Made by a program: the position numbers and the translations under genes
Shown: positions 59,424 to 64,000 of the stretch, piece by piece
How the letters are laid out: each line of letters opens with the position of its first letter
Position numbering within the stretch: the stretch's first letter is position 1
Notes under the pieces: model-generated
Seen by the model: the letters and a program-made list of their open reading frames with translations, nothing else
Database searches by the model: none
What the model was told of the DNA's origin: nothing
Assembly: GCA_009829735.1 (NCBI GenBank)
Contig: CM020620.1
Location: 8,572,545-8,636,544 of the forward strand
Length of the DNA stretch: 64,000 nt
Reading direction: 5' to 3'
Source of the DNA: Pyropia yezoensis
Taxonomy: Eukaryota; Rhodophyta; Bangiophyceae; Bangiales; Bangiaceae

Positions 59424-59669
59424 AGTGCTAGGGCGAGGGACGCGGGAGGGGGACGGGGGGGGCAGTGGCGAGGCAGATAGGAGCGTACATAGTGGCCAAA
59501 GTATCAGGCTGAGCGACCTGCGATCAGTGGTGGGTGTTGAGCAGACACGGGAAGCTCTCACCGGCACCAGAAAGAGCCAACAAAGAAAAGAACAAAAAAG
59601 AGGAAAAAAAAAGGGACACCTGACCGCCAGATTCAACCCCCCCCCACTCCCCAGCGTATCCCACACCCC
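59424..59669. other. 246-bp spacer between convergent cyclin and ADSS genes
   Basis: Contains an A-rich patch (AAAGAAAAGAACAAAAAAGAGGAAAAAAAA, about 59583-59612) that may hold the cyclin polyadenylation region. Confidence 0.5.
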
Positions 59670-61064
59670 TCAGGCGGTCGGTACTGGATTCCGCACAATC
59701 ACCGCATCACGGCCCGGCCCCACGCCAATCCACTGAACCGCCACCCCCATCAGCTGCTCTACCCGCTCCACATACTTGCGCGCATTCTCGGGGAGCGCTT
59801 CCCAGGTGCGCGTCTGTGTGATGTCCACCCCCTCCCAGCCTGGGAGCTCCTCGTACACTACCTCCGCCTCTCCAATCGTCTCCAAGCTGGCTGGGTAGTA
59901 GGCACACCGGCGGCCGCGCACGGTGTAGCCCGTCCCGATCTTGACCGTCTCAAACGCCGACAAGACGTCCAGCTTGGTCAGCCCCACCGCCGTGTAGCCA
60001 TTGACCGAGTTGGTATACCGCAGCATGAACGTGTCCAGCCACCCACACCGCCGCGGCCGCGCTGTCGTTGTGCCATATTCGTGGCCGACGCGCTGTAGTC
60101 TCTCACCCAGCTCATTGAGGAGCTCAGTGGGGAAGGGGCCTTCCCCCACCCGCGTGGTGTAGGCCTTGACGATGCCCACCACGTGGCCAATGTGCCTCGG
60201 CGGGATGCCCAGGCCGGTGGACACTCCCCCAATGGTGCAGTTGGAACTCGTCACGTACGGGTAGGTGCCAAAGTCAACGTCCAGCAGCGCCGCGTTGGCA
60301 CCCTCCACCAGTACGGACGCAGAAGGCGACGGTGCCGGCGCGCCGTCGCCTCCCGCGGCCACGACCGCCCGCTCCCCGCCCGTGATAGCGTCGGCCATCA
60401 GCGCCACCGTGTCGGTAATATTGGGCTCCAGCACCTGCGCATACTCATAGTACCGCGCCACCTCCGCCTTCACGTCATAGTCAAACGCATGGAATCGCTT
60501 GTGCTTGGACGCAAGGGAGCGTCGAAAGGCAGCAGGGAAAGAGCGGAACTGGCGCAGGTCCCCAACCCGCAGGCCCGTGCGGTTGGCTTTGGACGAGTAG
60601 GCCGGGCCAACGCCCTTCTTCGTGGTCCCAATCTTGGCAGCCCCCCGCTCCACTTCCCGGAGGCCGTCCACTACCTGGTGGTAATCAAAGAGCAAGTGAG
60701 CCCGGTCCGACAGACGCACCCGCGAGGACGGGTGCGGGATGCCCTGCGCCTCGAGGGAGGTCAGCTCCTTCATCAGCGACGGCACGTGGACGACGACGCC
60801 ATTGCCAATAACAGCGGTGGCGTGCGGGTTGAGCAATCCCGACGGCAGCAGGTGGAAAGCATACTTCACGTCGTTCACGACAATGGTGTGGCCCGCATTG
60901 GATCCGCCCGCACAGCGGGCGACCATGTCATAGCGGGAAGCAAGCAGGTCAATGAGCTTTCCCTTGCCCTCATCGCCCCATTGAGCACCCAGGACCACCA
61001 GCACCTCTCCCGGGGGGGCTGGTGTGCCCGTCGGGATGGCGACCGGCCGCGGCGGGGAAGCCAT
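59670..61064 (-). CDS. ADSS: adenylosuccinate synthetase
   Basis: Minus strand. First ATG in frame is at 61064 (MASPPRPVAIP), stop at 59670, 464 residues, no intron. The frame is open further upstream, so an extended plastid leader starting at a non-ATG or spliced exon is possible. Signatures: VLGAQWGDEGKGKLIDLL (GTP loop with catalytic Asp), CAGGSNAGHTIV (catalytic His), FHLLPSGLL, GTTKKGVGPAYSSKANRTGLRVGDL, VLVEGANAALLDVDFGTYPYVTSSN, GIVKAYTTRVGEGPFPTEL, GWLDTFMLRYTNSVNGYTAVGLTKLDVL, and TGYTVRGRR. It joins IMP and Asp with GTP, the first step from IMP to AMP. All active-site loops look intact. Confidence 0.96.
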   Translation of the reverse strand: MASPPRPVAIPTGTPAPPGEVLVVLGAQWGDEGKGKLIDLLASRYDMVARCAGGSNAGHTIVVNDVKYAFHLLPSGLLNPHATAVIGNGVVVHVPSLMKELTSLEAQGIPHPSSRVRLSDRAHLLFDYHQVVDGLREVERGAAKIGTTKKGVGPAYSSKANRTGLRVGDLRQFRSFPAAFRRSLASKHKRFHAFDYDVKAEVARYYEYAQVLEPNITDTVALMADAITGGERAVVAAGGDGAPAPSPSASVLVEGANAALLDVDFGTYPYVTSSNCTIGGVSTGLGIPPRHIGHVVGIVKAYTTRVGEGPFPTELLNELGERLQRVGHEYGTTTARPRRCGWLDTFMLRYTNSVNGYTAVGLTKLDVLSAFETVKIGTGYTVRGRRCAYYPASLETIGEAEVVYEELPGWEGVDITQTRTWEALPENARKYVERVEQLMGVAVQWIGVGPGRDAVIVRNPVPTA

Positions 61065-62065
61065 GGCGGCGGGGGGGGGCAGTGGAGGGGGTAGGCAGCA
61101 GCGGGCCGTAGTGCAGCGGCGCAGCGCCGGCGGCAGCAACGGGGAGCACCCGTGGCGAGGGCGGCGGCGGCAGCGGCAGCATTGCCGGCGCCGTCGTCGA
61201 AGCTAGCGGCGGGGGCGTGGGCGAGAGAGAGTGGGTGGCGGCGGCTGCGGTCGTCGTGAGCCGAGAGCTGGCGCCCGACTTCGGGCAACCGCTTCAGAAA
61301 AGTAGTCCGCTTAACCCATGACAAACTTACCGAGCAACAGTAAGTAAGTAGTTTCTTGCTCCTCCCGCGGCCAAGCAACCGTCGTGATCCACGATCCGAG
61401 GACTACACAGACCATCAGGTCAAGTGCTGCGGACAGCATCCATCCTGGGTCGACCGTACAGACTGTACATGTGAATTGCACGCCTGTACAAGTGATGTGT
61501 GACCGTACAGCGTGACAGGTTCCTAACACAGAGTCCGGCAACTGGTCCATTCATTGGGTCTGCTATGGACCCGTGGAGGCCGCGTCCCTGGAACGAGGGT
61601 GTGCTGATACGTTCGCGCTCGCCTTCGCTCGGAAAGAAAAGCTGGGCGCAACCTGAGCGCAAGCCGGCTGCATGATGCGCGCGCGAGGCAGCAGCTGCCC
61701 CGCACTGCCGCCGCGTTCACGAGCGCTCCAGCAGATGCACGCTCACACTTGCGGGTCTCGGGCATGTCAATTGACTCGCGCAGCCCAGGCGGCCCAACCA
61801 GGGCTGGTGCCCAGGACGTTCGGTTGGGCTCAGACGGCGTTTCGAGAAGCCAGGTTGTAAAGTTAAGGAGGCTGTCGGGACTCACCGTTGTGGGGACGTT
61901 GAGTGCTCTTGAGGCGCACGGGACAGATCGCTGGCTCTGTCGTTCGTCCCGAACGACGCCAACCACGACAGGAAGCCGGGATATCGTTCGGTACGCCCCC
62001 CTGCAGGCAACGCGCGCTTCTCTTCGGCCCGTTGACCGGTCCACCGTCTTACGTCGGTCGTGGTC
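61065..62065. other. intergenic between divergent ADSS and Kelch-Hint genes
   Basis: Both promoters should lie here. A cluster of GTACA-containing repeats (GACCGTACAG twice, TGTACATGT, CCTGTACAAG) occurs at 61449-61512. Overlapping frames of 60-80 codons show no family similarity. Confidence 0.5.
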
Positions 62066-64000
62066 ATGAGGTCCCTGTTGACGATGCAGCGGCCGAAGTC
62101 GCTCAGGTGCCACAGCCCCTCCGCCCCGCGCGTAGCTATCTTCTCGGCGGTGACCGCCGTGATCCTTGCGGCCGCTGCAGCCGTCACCCCGTGCGCCGCC
62201 CAGGCGTCCAACAGCACGTGGCGCACCCTCCCCTCGGAGGAAATCCCCGACGGCGGTCGCGAAGAGACCGCCCTTGCCGCCTGCGGCGATGGGCTGCTGT
62301 GCATGGTTGGTGGGCGGTCTGTCAAGCCGGTAGCCATCTACAACACGAGCACCAACACTTGGTCGGCGGGCGCCCCGCCGCCACTCGAGATTCACCACTT
62401 CCAAGCCACCACGGGACCGGATGGGTGCGTGTGGGTGGGCGGCGCCTTTACGGGCGGCTATCCTAACGAGGACAACGTGGGTGCCCTGTACACCTACTGC
62501 GCCACCACCGACGTGTGGGCACCCGTGCCGGGAGGTAAGGAGCCCCGCCCCCGCGGCGGCGCCGGGGCGGCGTGGCACGACGGCAAGCTGTACATTGTGA
62601 CGGGAAACGTGGGCGGCCACGGTCCCCAGTCGTCGGTGCAGAACGCGGTGGACGTGTTTGATCCAGCCGGGGGAGGCAGCTGGTCTACGCTGCCGCCGGT
62701 ACCGCACCCGCGGGACCATGTGGGTGTGGCGATCGTGGACGGGCGGTGGCTGGTGGTGGCGGGGGGGCGGGACTCGGGGACGTCCAACTTTTTCAATAAC
62801 AATGTGGCAGAGGTAGACGTACGTTGTTGGAGAGGGGGTCTACGCGCTCGTTGGGCAGGGGCGAGAGGGCGGAGGGGGAGGCGCCCGCCGACCGTGGCCG
62901 CGACGGTGACGGTGGGACTCGCGGAAACGACCGACACGCCTCCTCGCGTCTTTGATTGAGAGGGACACTCACTAACCTGTGCGTCGCCACTCGCTCTCTC
63001 TCTGCTCGCTCTGCTCCCCCCTGCTGGCTCCCACCGCCTCACAGATCTTGGACCTGACGACCGGCACGTGGCTCCCAGATGGTACGGCCCCGCCCATCCC
63101 CTCCCCCCGCGCAGGCTCTGGCACGGCCGCCCTCGCCGGCGGGGTGCTCGTTGTGGGCGGCGAGGGCAATGGCCAGGCGTACGCCACCGCCTCTCATCTC
63201 ACCCGCTCTGCCGACGGCACCTGGTCGTGGGCCACCCTGGCACCGCTCTTGAATGCGCGTCACGGCGTCGGGGCGGTCTCGTGTGGGGGCGCCGTCTTTG
63301 TGGCGGGGGGGACGGGCAAGCAGGGCGGTGGGCAGCCCGTCTTCTCCGTTGAGGCGCTGGTGTTGGGCGGGGGGGAGCTACCCATCTGCTCCCTCTCGGC
63401 CGTGACGCCCGGCGGCAGCGGCGGCAATGGCACTGGTGGTGGCGGCACCGGCGGTGGGGGCAGCAGCGGTGGGGGGACCGACGAACCCGCCTGCTTCCCC
63501 GGCGACGCCGTCGTGGACACCCCCGCGGGCGCTGCGCGCCTGGCAGACCTCCGCGTCGGGGACACCTTGCGGGTCGTTTTGCGCAGCGGCGCCGTCGGCT
63601 GGTCCCCGCTGATGGGTTGGTCCCATGCCGACCCGACGGCGGCGGGCGCAACGTACGTGCGCCTTACCATCGGAGCGGGTCCGCCGTCGTCTGGGGCCGT
63701 TGCCTCGGCCGGCGCTCGCCTGACGCTCACGCCGGGGCACCTGTTGCCGGTTGGGACTCGACGGGCACTGATGCCCGCAGCGTCGGTGCGCGTCGGTGAC
63801 ACGGTGTACGTGGTGGGGCCGTCGTGGGCAGGCGGTAGTAACCAGAGTGCCCCCGCGTCGGCACCGTGTGGCACATCGTTGGGTGGTGGCGCCGACGGGC
63901 TGGTGACGGCCTCAGGGGATGCCGTGTGCGCAGCGGCTGCAGCGGCGCCCGCCACGGTCACGGCGGTCAGCCACACAATGGCGCCCACTGGGCTGTACGC
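62066..64000 (+). CDS. secreted Kelch-repeat protein with hedgehog-type Hint domain, 3'-partial
   Basis: Exon 1 is 62066-62818, intron 62819-63044 (GTACGT...CACAG), exon 2 from 63045 to beyond the window; the join is phase 0 (VAEVD|ILDLTTGTW). N-terminal signal: basic start then VAIFSAVTAVILAAAAA and CAAQAS cleavage-like sequence. Kelch blades follow: LLCMVGGRSVKPVAIYNTSTNTWSA, CVWVGGAFTGG, LYIVTGNVGG, VVAGGRDSG, LVVGGEGN, VFVAGGTG, each with the GG and W/Y spacing. A Gly/Ser linker then leads to Hint: ACFPGDAVVDTPAGAARLADLRVGD (Cys at the self-cleavage position), VRLTI, LTLTPGHLLPV (TxxH motif), ASVRVGDTVYV. It resembles the autoprocessing Hog domain; the C-terminal half lies outside. Confidence 0.88.

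Noticed and set aside
60183..61094. Plus-strand open frame of 303 codons
   Set aside because: Antisense shadow of adenylosuccinate synthetase.
1..64000. CRISPR array or bacterial operon structure
   Set aside because: No regularly spaced direct repeats with unique spacers; tandem repeats here are coding or simple-sequence. Introns and gene content are eukaryotic.

Overview
The window is very GC-rich, intron-poor eukaryotic nuclear DNA. Proteins are full of Gly/Ala/Pro/Arg runs, long G/C homopolymers are common, and the recognisable introns are few and short (three firm ones, all GT-AG). Gene content is clearly eukaryotic: DAD1, ALG14, a protein O-mannosyltransferase, VPS4, FAM98, a PHO80-like cyclin and secreted Kelch-Hint. 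Base composition, intron scarcity and an N-terminal MAF plastid-type leader on one protein suggest a bangiophyte red alga (Porphyra/Pyropia type). That is an inference, not a proven identification.

Positions 1-25,100 look like accessory DNA. At the left edge is the 3' part of a SIM + RING-H2 gene (SUMO-targeted ubiquitin-ligase-like), broken by one extra T. Then come three rightward genes that I read as parts of one decayed composite mobile element. The first (3143-8200) has an RG-repeat region, a ParB/Srx-fold domain, a Gly/Asp-rich middle with an NLS-like stretch, and a degenerate 2OG-Fe(II) dioxygenase-like fold. The second (8949-12818) is a DPPY-type DNA amino-methyltransferase with the beginning of a SET domain at its C-terminus. 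The third is a Fanzor (eukaryotic TnpB/OMEGA) nuclease whose N-terminus is missing. All three carry in-frame stop codons without frameshifts. The spacer between the first two holds three copies of a perfect 14-bp palindrome, a possible partition (parS-like) or operator cluster. A reverse-oriented LTR retroelement fragment lies between the methyltransferase and Fanzor.

An almost complete Ty3/gypsy chromovirus (15698-24414; 690-bp LTRs with one mismatch; 5-bp CCCGT duplication) sits inside the Fanzor C-terminal coding region. Its gag and pol are linked by a canonical GGGAAAC -1 frameshift site. Pol has two in-frame stops and an integrase Asp-to-Asn change.

From about 25.1 kb on, the DNA is ordinary gene-bearing chromosome. 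In order: an S-adenosylmethionine decarboxylase fused to an ornithine-decarboxylase-like domain that has lost its PLP lysine; a small zinc-finger gene with one intron; about 5 kb of gene-poor low-complexity DNA; a long Ala-rich hypothetical protein; DAD1 and ALG14 (convergent); a probable plastid protein; VPS4; a TMEM69-like mitochondrial protein; a 283-bp MITE; FAM98; a DUF202 protein; a MIR-less PMT; a cyclin; adenylosuccinate synthetase; and a Kelch-Hint secreted protein running off the right edge. DAD1, ALG14 and PMT are all ER glycosylation genes within 16 kb. VPS4 and TMEM69-like are frameshifted inside long G/C homopolymers, which may be assembly error rather than decay.
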